Shown: piece after piece, positions 12,901-23,149 of the stretch
Layout: every line of letters starts with the position of its first letter
Position numbering within the stretch: position 1 is the stretch's first letter
NCBI GenBank assembly: GCA_018287875.1
Contig: JAGVVL010000001.1
Span: forward strand, 6,448,001 to 6,512,000
Length of the DNA stretch: 64,000 nucleotides
Direction of reading: 5' to 3'
Origin: Nigrospora sphaerica
Lineage: Eukaryota; Ascomycota; Sordariomycetes; Amphisphaeriales; Apiosporaceae
Position numbers and translations under genes: made by a program
Notes under the pieces: generated by a model
Told to the model about the DNA's origin: nothing
Database searches by the model: none
What the model saw: the letters and a program-made list of their open reading frames with translations, nothing else

Positions 12901-13303
12901 GGTTCCTCGTCGACGTTGTCGTCCTCTTGCGCAGCAGAGGCATGGGTACCGACGGCTCGCTGCCGGAGCCGGGGATTTTGCTGCTGCTGCCGCTGCTGTT
13001 GCTGTTGCTGGCGGTGCTACTGCTGCTGTTCTTGCTGCCGGCAACGGGACCAGCATCAGCTTCAGCACCATCACCAGCACCCGGCTCGTCCGTGTGAACT
13101 CTATCTATAGCGGCAGACGCCGGTGCGGTGCTTGCGCTCAGGTCCGACGCAGACGAGTAAGTGGTCGACGATTTCTTCGGCAAGGGGGGTGGCGAGGCCT
13201 CGTCTTTGTCTGCATTGGGGCCGCGTCCGGATCTCAAAAGAAGAAAAGAAGAGACGGAAAGGCTGCGCCCTGGTTTCGGACGACCCGACTTACTTGAAGC
13301 CAT
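9959..13303 (-). CDS. Large fungal-specific protein of unknown function (probably DUF8004 family)
   Basis: A single open exon of 1114 residues. The first ~370 residues are low-complexity Ser/Pro/Ala-rich with Ser/Asn runs (a GCT/TGC-rich repeat at about 12980-13045). A well-conserved-looking globular part follows from about residue 380 (AAWILGQDNTEYNTALLTNG) to about 960. The end is a Ser-rich tail with a very basic terminus (KKPKKKKTLFG) that could act as a nuclear signal. I recognise the core as the fungal family I believe is DUF8004; that name comes from memory and should be checked. A GTAAGT just after the ATG resembles a donor, but splicing to the nearby TTTTGAG would break the frame, so the unspliced reading is preferred. 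The function is unknown. Confidence 0.85.
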   Translation of the reverse strand: MASSKSGRPKPGRSLSVSSFLLLRSGRGPNADKDEASPPPLPKKSSTTYSSASDLSASTAPASAAIDRVHTDEPGAGDGAEADAGPVAGSKNSSSSTASNSNSSGSSSKIPGSGSEPSVPMPLLRKRTTTSTRNRLSSFFPSLISPHFTEPSPPTPQSPPAAAAHVPRKPLADDSPLKDGPALPARPATSGQMHDWFDADSARDPSGLPAFAASRAAPHDASAHHRTPSDPDGAAGLQKPIPQPARGPPPPPPAQPDSTDSLNSQVKKARTPSKLTKRHSENHLRTDSHGSTLHQVRPQSTLMLSASPEPRGRSSSAQPPSDRLGAALGAANLSATNLALRPGSSNGSQSPPRDADKRGRLRRSWLPGVRSRSNSADLRNAKGTAAWILGQDNTEYNTALLTNGEKVPELWNEAGSILVHLHPASAGLGPSFKVPSFCTDFSLAFQDAIEQELSSPANSTRSFLGRDNLLATDAAVAQPAPLEPAAPGDLRLYVPAPPAGPDEPPAKPDVDRLVSIRNMFAFLTGQPLVCTKAQPTLFTVFLRIANLLSEFEFTNHDGSNFGDAVEMAFGFFMEQTALADVRHSREKTLEALVLGERMKSWDLYSEAFAHAVGKYSAIRDLKSKLWEQVSAPTRQRLERAHLDLLNRQSSVNNRLENFDFPSLFSGTANSTSMTEFKHVKYGIWRKCFGRMRQFVLNYYKANFGSWPPKARSKKNPFSESGLNRQVLKILYSDLCALYDLVVDRESITPRGIDQNAEDIQDEGSRPEMSALRRILGEYDASSPPVVPPIPFDVPRVPDMKSIKENYYSLPHKEQAKLERNLQDYEFLLILSKSYDFETSKLKIPFLEEFKAWEHKEAKGKSVSEMADQRIGYWLFLYVVIQCLPMLVVDAPGLKYTEGVEYFLCQPPKGHPPWMGAVPDRKRWYEVSGGAGYVELNADAVEFSIEGIYHRSHCWLAAKRWEADAAAAAPLEEDAFSPLPAPQPVFADGDSGLPASPGLTGRSESPMGSTTSLALRPRSGSPAGRPGYRSSVVMGLEPVNLPPSAGPPVADYRSSRVFSTGDTPASPLGAGGGVSRSRSSGNLNAQAAQEAQGSTFDDILKDMDKKPKKKKTLFG

Positions 13304-14865
13304 CTTTGCTCGACCAGGCCGTTAACCTTGTGCGCGCGAGGTGAGCAAAGTGAGTTTCTCCCGAAGGAAGAAGTACTGGGAGGCTTGCGAGCCTCCTGTT
13401 CCCGGGGCAGGGGACACCCGACCCTACGCGCGTCCCGACCGCCGGGATTAGGGGCGAGGGCAGGTGGAGAGTTCTGGATCCGGTACGTTTGACGAATGCC
13501 GTTTGCTCCACCGGCGCTTTATGCTCGAGATGGGGATTAAAACGAGTCTGTCGGACGCGGTGGGAAGGGAGATGGTATGTAGCAGGGTAGCGGTGGGGAG
13601 TTTGGGGGGGGGGGGGCGTGTCAGGGTCAAGGTGCAAAATTGCTTTTGCCTGGCGCGCCTCACAGGCAGGGGACGTTGAGGGCAAACGGTGACGCCAAGA
13701 AGCGGGACGTCCAGCTCACATAAAAGTACGAGAGGAGGAGAGGCGGATAGTGTAGATCAGAAAGAGGGGGGGAGGAGACGGCCGGAGGATTTGGAGGAGA
13801 AAGGAAGAAAAAAGGTAGGCGGCGTCAGAAGCAAGTAGCAGACCGTCAGTATCAGTCAAGGAAGGAGAAGAAAAAAACAACCCGACTCGACGACGAGGAC
13901 TTTGGTTTTACCAGGACGCATCTGTACAAATACTTGGCGGCGTGGCCACTGACCGACCCATGGGTTTGCTCGCTGCACCCTGATGACATCCCGTCCAGCA
14001 AGGGCAAAGAGGGGGGAGTTGGCTGGCTGGCTGGCGGGCCACTCGACTCAACCGCTCTGCGTCTGCCATGCTCGCCAAAAGACGAGGATCGCCAAGGCAC
14101 GTTAGCACCAACAGGGCTGCTGGAGGATCCAACCAGAGACAGCCAACCCGGCCAACGTGCGCTACCTCTACAAATGTCCCGGGCCGGCTGTGCCATCTAT
14201 CCGTCCCATGGGACGAGGAAGAGTATGTACTCGTACCTACGTGTTCGTAAGCCGGCTGTTCGGTTCGTATGAGAGGCCAGTGAACGGGCAGGAAGGATTC
14301 CTTCTGGCTTCCCTGCTGGCTGGCTGCCTGTTGCCGCGTACTCGAATTCCGCACCCAGCTGGACTGCTCTCACCAAGGCGGTGCCAACGGATATCTCCGT
14401 CAGCAGGTACAAACGAAGCACTTCGCATCCCATGATACTGCTAATAGACTCCCTCCACGTAGGTCGTTGGCGCCGGCGCCGTCGCCCTCCCTTGGAGAAA
14501 GCGACGCAGGTACTTCAGGTAAGGTAGGCAATGCAATGCAAGCTTGAGGTAAAACGGGACAACACATGTGCTGCTGTCTGTCTGGCCGCGAGGCCTGGGC
14601 CAGGCGCGTCATGCGAGCCAAAACGCAGACGAGGTCGGCTGTCCCATGGCTGCCAGTGCACCCCATCCACCCCACACCCATTCTATTCATCTATGGATAC
14701 CCTATGGATGTACCTCGGGTACGGTGTCGAGAGTATGTGTACTATATGGCCACCCCGTTGGATATACAACTACTATAGATGGTGGTTGAGCACGTTCAAA
14801 TGACTCGGACTTGGGTGGTCCTCCAGGGCCCCGGCCGCCCTGCTCAGCGCCCCGAACCCCGACAC

Positions 14866-14880
14866 AGGTAGGTAGGTACC
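14866..14880. repeat. CCTAGGTA-type intergenic motif
   Basis: AGGTAGGTAGGTACC. It belongs to a family of AGGTAGGT/ACCTAGGT motifs repeated in intergenic DNA across the window. Confidence 0.5.
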
Positions 14881-15790
14881 TCTCGGCTGGTGCTTCCCAG
14901 TGGCATCCCGAAAGCTTGGCGCTCCCCCCTCGGCATTGAGTTCACCTCCTGCCTCCCTTTCCACGGCCCGATGCTATTGCGGCACGCTACTGCGCCGCCT
15001 GCGCGTGCCGTGCCGTCCCTCGGTATCGTGGACTGGACAAGGCAGGGCGGCATGGGAAGCATTAAGTCGCTCTCTCGCTCTCTTTTTCTCTGTCTCTCTC
15101 CCTCCCTCTCCCTCTCTGTTCGTCCGTGTGTTGTATGCGTGTGTGCGTGCGCGCGGTGGGCACGGTCACTACTCGTACCATCCCTAAAGGTGGGCACTGC
15201 GTACCGAGCCTACTACTGCTGCGGTACTACTAGCACGTATGACCCAACCCCAGCCTCTCTCAAGTGTGTTACCTAAAGGTTTGAGCTGGGTCGTACGGCC
15301 ATTCAATCCTCCGCCCCTTCGGTGGTATTACAGCGGTTGAAGGCTAACCAGCTAGCTATGCACATATGGGGGACACGAGATGGATGTCTCCGTACCTCGG
15401 CCCGCCTACAAGTGTGCACGTCGCACATTTTTCGTATGAAGTCAGACTACATACGAGACGGTGAACCCACCCGCTCCCTCCCCCCTGGCGCGGACGGATG
15501 CCGCGGTCAATCCTCTCGTCAGCATGGAACCCATCGATAATCAGCCAGCTGGCACTGGGGATCTCAGTCATAACGCGAGCCCGAGCCCGAGCCAGAGCCC
15601 ATCACCGGGGCTGTTGACGGCCCCGTGAGCGGCTCTCCCCCTTCTCCCGGCTGACCGTGTCTCACCAGCCAGCCAGGGCATCGCACACAACTACATACAT
15701 GAATGGCGACGGGCATGCCAGGACCGGCACGGCATGGCTCATACTATTATTAGCCTCGGCCTCCTCCTACCTATTCATGTAAATTGTGCG

Positions 15791-15802
15791 CTACCTAGGT
15801 AG
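15791..15802. repeat. CCTAGGTA-type motif, perfect 12-bp palindrome
   Basis: CTACCTAGGTAG is its own reverse complement. The same core recurs at 29937-29948 and 39126-39142, and next to the transposon at 42851. Confidence 0.6.
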
Positions 15803-18287
15803 AGAGCTAGCGTACGGAGTGCCGACGCCCCGTTGGCCTCGTGAGCGGACAAATACAATAGGGTGATTGAGTGAGTGGGCGACTAGTGGGTGGCTTGGCG
15901 AGCGTATACGTATACGTAGGATCGAAAATCCACCGCCGGATAGACGGATAGGATGGAGTAATAGGCGACAAGGCGAGTTCCATCATACATAGCGCAGATC
16001 CATCTAAATCCGTGCATTTTGTACTACGCCGACGGGTCTGCCTACCCTGCGGAGCGGCATACGGTACGGATGCGTTGGATTTGTGGAATCCCGGTCGGGA
16101 GACAAAAAAACAACGCATCATGCGGTTTCTTAACCAAAGGCTCGAGCCGCACGCTAGAATCCCCGAGTGTCCGCTCTCTTCAGCCGAAGAAGGGGGGAGT
16201 TTGGAAGGAAAAGAGAAAAATTCAGAGTTAAGAACGCCCCCTCGGCCAATCATTTTTTTGAAAAGCCCAACGTGCTGAGCTAACTGCCAAGCTTGGAACT
16301 GCCTGAAGTAGCAACTCGAGACATGCTGCGGCCGGTGATGTGCTAAAAGAGAATCGTGAGCCCGGTCCGGCCGGCCGCCAATCAGAGAAACTCCCGACCG
16401 TCCGCCGCATACAAATAGGGCAATGACACGACCCAGCCCGGTCGAGATTCCATAGTACAGAGAGAGGACGTGCGGGAGAAGCCCGGTTCCGCGTCAGCGT
16501 ATCACTCGTTGAAGCTGCCATGTTCCATGACACGTAACTCTGCGACAGTTGGGCACGAGCAAGGCCGTTAAAGGCTGAGTTGGTGCGTCGTACTGCTACC
16601 AGTCATCCGAACTGCCAAAAATGGCTCGGGCGCCGGATACATCCATCCCCCAACTTGTGCATCCGGCTGTCCCGGCCTCAGGAACGTACTGAACTTGCTT
16701 ACTCGCCTAGGCCGTACACAACGGTAATCCGGGCCTCCGACCTCGGTTCCGACTCCCAGGCAGGCGACAAGTTCGGGGTTCAGACTGACTCGTCCCACGC
16801 CCAGTTCCCTCTCTGCACTCTAGTCCCGGTCCCCCGGGCGGCCACATCCTTTTTTTAACGTGTTCGAGCAACATCACGCTGGCCCTCGCCTCATAATCGC
16901 GTCGCGGCCGCTCGACTGACCCGGCGCGGGCCTGTGGCCATTTGGCAACGCTACCCCTCCCCCGGGGGTCAGGGTCCCTAGCTCCCAGAAAGTTCAGCGA
17001 GCCCATACAGCTTCACCTGGCTTCGAGACCACGTTCGAGTCCGCGCTTTTTTGCCTTACGACGCCTCCCGCTCGCGTTACCGGGCTACAGCCGGGTTGCC
17101 CGGCTATATACTGGGGGTATTGCCGCCGTCTTCAAGCCGCCGGATTGGTTGCCAGCAACTTGTGCTTGCCAGCCCTCGCTCATCACCAGGATAGCCGGCT
17201 TCGGAAGGCAAAGCAGCATGGGGACACAAAGAGGAACGGGGTCTGAAGCCAAATGGACGCGACGCAGAGCGCAGCCACTGGATCGGCTCCGCAGGCCGCC
17301 GGTGGGGGGCCACTATGCCCCGTCCCCGTCTCCGCCGTCAGAAAGGCCCATCGATGCCCCATGGGCTGTGGTCTGTGACTTAAGTAAGCACTTAACATAT
17401 GAGGTCAATAGCACCGTGCGCCTGCTCTTACTATACGTCCTCATACATGGCCGATGGCCCTGGACAGTGTGCCACTGGCCACGCGAGTAGATGTATACCC
17501 CTTAGCGACCGACCTACGAAAGCACATAGTCCGGGTTGGCCGGCGTGGTCTTCCACGGCTACCTTGTACTCGTAGGCGACCATAATAGTGCCGACTGCGT
17601 GCCTGCAGACATTGGAAAACGGTCGGGGTTTGCGATAAGGTGACTCGGGGCCGCCGATGGCTTATCAACTCGTCCCTCCGAGTCCCTCTGCACCTCTCAG
17701 AAAAAAAATGGTGCGCAGGTTGGCTCGGCCATGGAAGACGAGCTGTCCATGCCGTGTAGCTGTCAAGGCACCGCGTTGTCCTAGTACGGACCGGGGGCTC
17801 CGGGTAACAAGACCGAAGCTGTCAATGCAGGTCTTTTGGCAACAGTCCTCTTGCCGGTTCCTCGCCAGGCCGCCCACTTCTCACCATCGGGAGACCCATA
17901 ACCACTCGGGGGGCACCTCCAAAGAATCAACGCCGACCAAGTCGCATGGGCGCAAAAAGTATCGCGCCGATGTGGGCGACGACAGCAGCCCGGACACTTC
18001 CCTGTATAATGGATCATAAAGACGATCAGCGCGGTGCATTGTTTCGCACCAAGGACATCGAAGAGCTCGTAACGCGCCTGGATGGGCCGCGAAATCGAAG
18101 TCCTTCACGGGAGAAAAAAAGATAGAAAAACAAAAGAAGAAAAAGGCGAACAGGAGCCACGTAGAATGAGAAGAAGGGTGCTTGGGTATTCGCTCTACCT
18201 TATTTAACTACCTGTTTTAGCTGTGGTTCCACAAGATTAGTCAACGGGCAGACGTCGCACGATGCGACTTTGGTGGGGGAGTGCATC

Positions 18288-18322
18288 TGTGTGTGTGCGC
18301 GCGCGCGCGTGTGTGTATGCGA

Positions 18323-18371
<49 letters not shown>

Positions 18372-18400
18372 CGTATACGTGTATGTGTGTGCATGTGTGC
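18288..18400. repeat. Alternating purine-pyrimidine microsatellite, including (TG)22
   Basis: A GT/GC alternating tract (about 18288-18320) is followed by an uninterrupted TG run at 18324-18368 and further TG/CA-type alternation to about 18400. Such tracts can adopt Z-DNA and are length-variable. It lies about 0.9 kb upstream of the Zn-cluster regulator. Confidence 0.9.
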
Positions 18401-18510
18401 TGTACCGGCCAATGAGGGGCGGCCGGCTGCAACAGGGACGCCGCCCGTCACAACGACGAACATACTCGAGGCAATCCCGAGGGTAAGACTATCAAAGCCC
18501 CTGGCACGTC

Positions 18511-18543
18511 CATGCCATGCCCATGCCATGCTCATGCCATGCC
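18511..18543. repeat. 11-bp tandem repeat, three copies
   Basis: The unit is CATGCCATGCC, and the middle copy differs by one base. Each unit holds two CATG sites. Confidence 0.85.
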
Positions 18544-19277
18544 GGCGAGGACAGCCAGAGCATTACCAGATCGCTTTCCGGCTGACTGCGTTGCTCCGGG
18601 TTGGGCCCCCTGCACGTAACCGGGGCGGCCAGGTAACATGCACGTTCTCCCGTCCGACAAAATTGCCTATCTGGGAAGGCTTGGAGCTTCGAGACGAGAC
18701 ATGCTGCCCACCCCGTACACCCCCCTCCCCTGCACGGCTTGGACGGTAAACCACATCACGATGAACCTCAACCCTATAGCCAGCCGGCCTGGCAACACTA
18801 TAGCAAGCGGTCTCCTGGGGCGGTCTCTATGCCCCCCCCGCCGGCTCGTCCGCCGCCCGCCCGCCCGACGACCGCTCCGGCGCTGATCGTCACATGACCC
18901 TGGCCCGTTGTACGACCCGGCGAGCTCTCTTTTCGGTGTGAGGCAGGGATGTAATTCGTCAATCGCATTGGCGAGACCAGAAGACGGGCCAATCAGCGGC
19001 CGCCGTCATGGCTGGGCAACAGGCACTACGGAGTGTCTTGCGGGTGCGCATACCTACCGGCCTGCCTTCATCGAGTCGAGATGCTCGTCTTACAAGGAAT
19101 GACACTTCACCTCTGCCTCGTCCATTTGTCTTGTTGTTCTTCCACTCCCCACCGCAAGTCTGTTGGAGCCACGCCCCGTCGACCTGCCTGTCCAATTTGC
19201 CGTGTGTGCATCGTCCTACAACCCCCTTCCCCCTCCCACCCCCCTGGCACCATCTGACTGGTGACTTACACGCGGTT

Positions 19278-21226
19278 ATGGCGGGTCTAAGCCAGCTTGC
19301 CAACGAGGTCCCCGGCGTTATAAGTCTCGTCGGAAGGCGGAGCCTCCCGGGTTCTGTTTCTTTTGATTCCCTTCTTTCTTTTCCCCAAGAAGACCCGGAC
19401 GAACATCCCTTTGACATCCAAGACTGGCTGGTCTTCGACACCGATATGTCTGACAGCGACGACCTGGACCAGCGCAGCAACCTTGACGCTGCCTCTGTGC
19501 CGGGCCTTACCTCCGACACGTCCGATGAGGGCGGAGCTTCCTCTCCCTATTCCCCCATTGAGGACTTTCACCATAGCCAAGCCCAGCTCGAGGCCTTGAG
19601 ACAGCACGATGATGTCCTGACCCTACCCCAGCGGGAGATCAGACCCAAGAACCCAGACTACCCCCCCGGCATCCATATCATGAACGGCTCGCTGCCCACC
19701 CCGGTGGCCCTGCTGGGCCCCCACAGGGGACACGCGCTGGCGGGCCACGAAAATGTCTTTATGCCGCCGCAGAAAGCCTGCGTGTCAACCAGACCCCTCG
19801 CCGGTCAGAAAACCGACAGAGGCAGGCGCCACAAGCCGTTGGACGACAGAGAGCATGTCGCCATCGTGCGTGCCCACGGGGCTTGTCTTCAGTGCCGGAT
19901 TCGGAAAGTCAAGGTATGCTGTCCCCCCTCCCGTACTGCCCCTACCTACGCAGCTGCTCACCGGCCCAGTGTGACGTCCAAGAAGCGTGCGAGGCTTGCC
20001 TGACCCGCGCCACCAAGCTTCCGGGTGATGCTTGCGACCCGCTGGCCAAACAGATGTGTGTGCGCAGAATGCCGTCGGAAATAGGCCCGGTATTTGACAA
20101 CACCGTCGGTAAGCGACCGAAGCACCTCCGTTGTCCCGATTTCGCCAGCGCGACCAAGTCTGACGTCAGTACAGTCCCGGCCTCGAGTAAGCTGGGCCAC
20201 CTCGTGAGAGCCCATCGATGGCGTGTGGCATTCGACGCTCAGGCAGCCCCTTGTGCCCAGCTGGAAATAGCAGTGCAAGAACAGAGAGCCCACCCACAGG
20301 CGGCCGCATCGCACATGAACCGGTACGCCCAGCCGGAGCCACGATTCGTGCTGGAGAGGCCCGCAGTGCCGGAGCCAGATGCACTGGTGCGGTGGTCGGC
20401 CAATTATGCGCCCAGGGGCAGGAGTTCCTGTCTGCATGCTGCGCTCGACAACTTCATGGCTTCGTTTGCCCAACGGGCTTGCCGCTTTCCTCAGGTAAGT
20501 CAGCTGGTGGGATTGCGTCGGGGAGACCAAGATTTCCACATGATGCTGACCATCCAGCAGAGCGACCTATTGTCGAAAGTGCATAACTTCAGGTGTCTAT
20601 ACAGGGTCTGGGTAACGAGGAGGTTCTTCTACCAAACCGACTCGAGCCCGGACATCCTCGTATTACCCGAGCTCGTTTCCGGCGAGCTACGCGGGATCGC
20701 GAGGTCGGCAATGAGCTGCATGGAGCGTGACATACTGAAGGCCCTGGACGTGTTCCTGAAGCCTGCGCGACTTGAGGCCAAGAACCGTTTCCCAGTATGG
20801 GTTAGCATGATGCAGCTCATACTGACATACCATGATCTCTTCAGCGTCATGGAGTGCCAGGAGCTTTCCCGGCAAAGACCATCAAGTTTTGTATTTTACT
20901 GCCGGAAGACCAAGGCCAAGTCGCAGACACTGCTGAGAGCGATCGGGCTCATGTGCGAAGCCCACTTCAAGAACGAAATGCCCGAAAGGGGGGGCCGATC
21001 GGAACCCACGATCTGGACTGATCATTTCGGGCCCGAGATCGAATCAATCTTTGTGGAATGGGCCGCCTTCGGTACGTTGCGTCGTCTTATTTTCTCTTCT
21101 TCGGTTGACTAACAAGACATAGCCACCACGGCAAACGGCCAGCCCGCACCACTCGATGGGGTGGTGAAATCGTTGTTCGTCAGACCGGCGAAGACCAAAA
21201 ATAAGAGACAAAGGAAGGGTGTGTGA
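19278..21226 (+). CDS. Zinc-cluster transcription regulator with an internal, atypical Cys6 motif
   Basis: Four exons (19278-19913, 19970-20494, 20558-21071, 21123-21226) encode 592 residues. An acidic Ser/Asp-rich N-terminus (likely activation region) precedes a Cys cluster formed across intron 1: Cys203, 206, 213, 219, 222 and 234, spacing C-x2-C-x6-C-x5-C-x2-C-x11-C. The first half (CLQCRIRKVKC) is a standard Zn2Cys6 half; the last gap is longer than the usual 6-9. The C-terminal ~350 residues look helical and resemble the middle region of fungal regulators, without a motif I can name. The protein ends in a basic tail. Intron 3 (51 nt) has a clear ACTAAC branch site. The same frame is open upstream to 19008, but the start at 19278 is favoured because that upstream part is Pro/Leu-rich leader. 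The target genes are unknown. Confidence 0.8.
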
Positions 21227-21282
21227 TCGTGGAGTCAATGCTCTGTTTCGTCGATAACGGCCGGGTTCGGAAAGCGGAGGCG

Positions 21283-23149
21283 TTAGACCAGATGGGCTAT
21301 GATGACTTCAACCTTTCTCTCGACGGGACCAGTCTTTGCCTTTCCAATGTCTTTAAAGCAGGCCAGAAAAGGCGCCTCGTCGACCCCTCGGGGAACATGT
21401 ATGGTCAGCTCTATGCGGGTCTTCTTCTTCCCCTCTACCACCTTGGCAGCAAACCTGTGAAATGTTAGCATGGCTAAGCCCGTCACGACCGATGGAATAC
21501 CCGCGGCTTACCGAATCCGCTTGTGTAGCTCTCCGATAGTCTTGGGCTCAGCTGGGCAAGCCGTGGCGATCGCCGCGGCCACCGCACCGATGTAATCGGC
21601 CCAGTAAACCACCTCCGGCGACTGTTGAGATGCCAGTGCTCGGAGGCATTTACGGAGCTGCTGGTCAATAGGCCCGAGGCTTGAGCCCCATCTGGCACAT
21701 AGGGTGAGGCCCAAAACAGCGCGGGCCAGGTGTGTCAAGCCAGGGGTGCTCGGATCCCACGTGACAGCTTGGTGTAATTCGTAGGCAGCGTTGGCTTCGC
21801 TTGGGTCCCCGAGGCGTGCCCAAATTTTGCCTACAAACAGGGGCCCCAAGCCAAGCGTGATAACAGTGGAACACTTTGACACATCATGGTCTGACGGCAG
21901 AGCGGATGCTACAACATCAAGGACGGACTGGATGGCAGCGTTGCTGAAAGTGTCGCCCAGCTCTTGCAGGAGTGGGAGTGGCTTGGCTTCTCTCACTTCT
22001 TTGGGGAGCCTCATGAGGAGAGCGCCCTCCCGGTTCCCCCCACTGCAGAAAGTGACGGTCCGAATGTTTGGCACTGTTGCCACGAGGGCTTCGACCACGG
22101 TGGAAATGGCGGGAAACTGCTCTCGTCGCCGTTTCGACATGCCGAAGATCTTTCCGTCGAACTTGTCGTTCACCTTTCGCATTGCCTTGGTGTCCTGGAA
22201 AAGGGCACCGGGCACGGTGTATGCGCCGATGGCTGGGATTGGATAGGGCTGCACCGGGTCATTGTGCATCAGCATGTGTCCATAGCCACGGAACCCCCCG
22301 CCGCAAAGGTAAATGTCGATGCCGGCCTTATCTACGCCAGTGGCGCGGCCGTGTAAAGTCGGGTACCTCTGTTGCAGGTTGGCAAAAGCTTCTTGCAATC
22401 CCAACTCAAGCTCGGTGATAGAGCTCTTCCGCATTCCCGTGTCGCTGGCTTGCAGTATCTTGATGAGCTTGGCAGCACCAAAGGGCAAGCTGATGCCGGA
22501 CCGAGCGGCAGCCAGTTCGTAGCCATCCGTGGCCGAGCTCATGTAAGTCATCTGAACTGAACCGCCACCAAGGTCAAGGAATAGACCATCGACCTCGCCA
22601 AAGCCACTTCTGGCCCCGACGGCGCCAAAAAGGGTCTCGACCTCGGGCGCTAGCACATGGACACCGAGGCCCGAAGCAGCCCGGATGGCATCCAGCATAG
22701 CGACCGCATTTGTTGCTTTGCGCATGGCCTCGGTGGCAAATACGGTGACGTGTTCGGGAGGCACGCCAAAGTCCTCCGAGATGGACTTGAACCGAGCCAG
22801 GGTCTGGGCGACCCTGGCGATGACCTCGGGCAGGAATTTCAGAGGCTCGCCCGGAGGTGAGGCACTGAGCGCGTCAAACAGCGAGATGGCGGCGCGCTCT
22901 CGGTACAGGCATCTGAGGAGGCGTGCCCGTGGCGGCGCCAAATCGGAGATAGAGAAGCGGATACCATTGCTGGGCTCGTTAGTCCTTGCCAAAGGCCCTT
23001 GCCCGACGGCCGGCCGGCACAATATGAGGGGTGACGAACCTTCCCATGTCAACCAGTGCGTAAAGGTGGTTTGGGAGATCTGGTGCCCATTTGGGCATCT
23101 TGGCCTCGAAGTTATCCAAAGTCACGACATCTGTAACAGCCGCCATCAT
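21283..23149 (-). CDS. RTG2: RTG2-type retrograde regulator (Ppx/GppA phosphatase family)
   Basis: In yeast Rtg2 senses mitochondrial dysfunction and relieves Mks1 inhibition of Rtg1/Rtg3; it is a cytosolic protein with an ASKHA ATP-binding fold related to exopolyphosphatases. Three exons (23149-23040, 22969-21512, 21454-21283) encode 579 residues, close to yeast Rtg2 (588). Visible signatures are an N-terminal LVDMGSNGIRFS phosphate loop rebuilt across intron 1, the second phosphate motif FLDLGGGSVQM, and CGGGFRGYGHML. The C-terminal exon (RFAAKVVEGKKKTRIELTIH) is a short domain that the unspliced frame would lose. Intron 1 has a GACTAAC branch site and a GTTCGT donor; intron 2 is 57 nt. Two adjacent ATGs start the frame; the first is used. 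Whether it signals as in yeast cannot be told from sequence. Confidence 0.93.

Larger units (their letters stand above)
13304..19277. other. Gene-poor stretch of about 6 kb
   Basis: No reading frame here gave a recognisable domain, and none could be joined by splice sites into a convincing gene. Base composition is similar to the neighbouring intergenic DNA, not the extreme AT-richness of RIP-degraded repeats. It holds simple repeats (listed separately), a G13 run at 13604-13616 and copies of the CCTAGGTA motif. The last kilobase probably serves as promoter and leader of the regulator that starts at 19278. Confidence 0.5.

Noticed and set aside
13230..13300. Possible intron right after the ATG of the 1114-residue gene (GTAAGT to TTTTGAG)
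   Set aside because: Removing it shifts the frame to an early stop, while the unspliced frame gives a protein-like N-terminus.
16990..17050. TTCGAGTCC followed by a T run, resembling a tRNA B box plus terminator
   Set aside because: The flanking five bases do not form a T stem, and no A box or acceptor stem is found upstream.
16942..17490. 182-residue plus-strand open frame in the gene-poor stretch
   Set aside because: No family likeness and no splice partners; amino-acid composition fits random GC-rich DNA.
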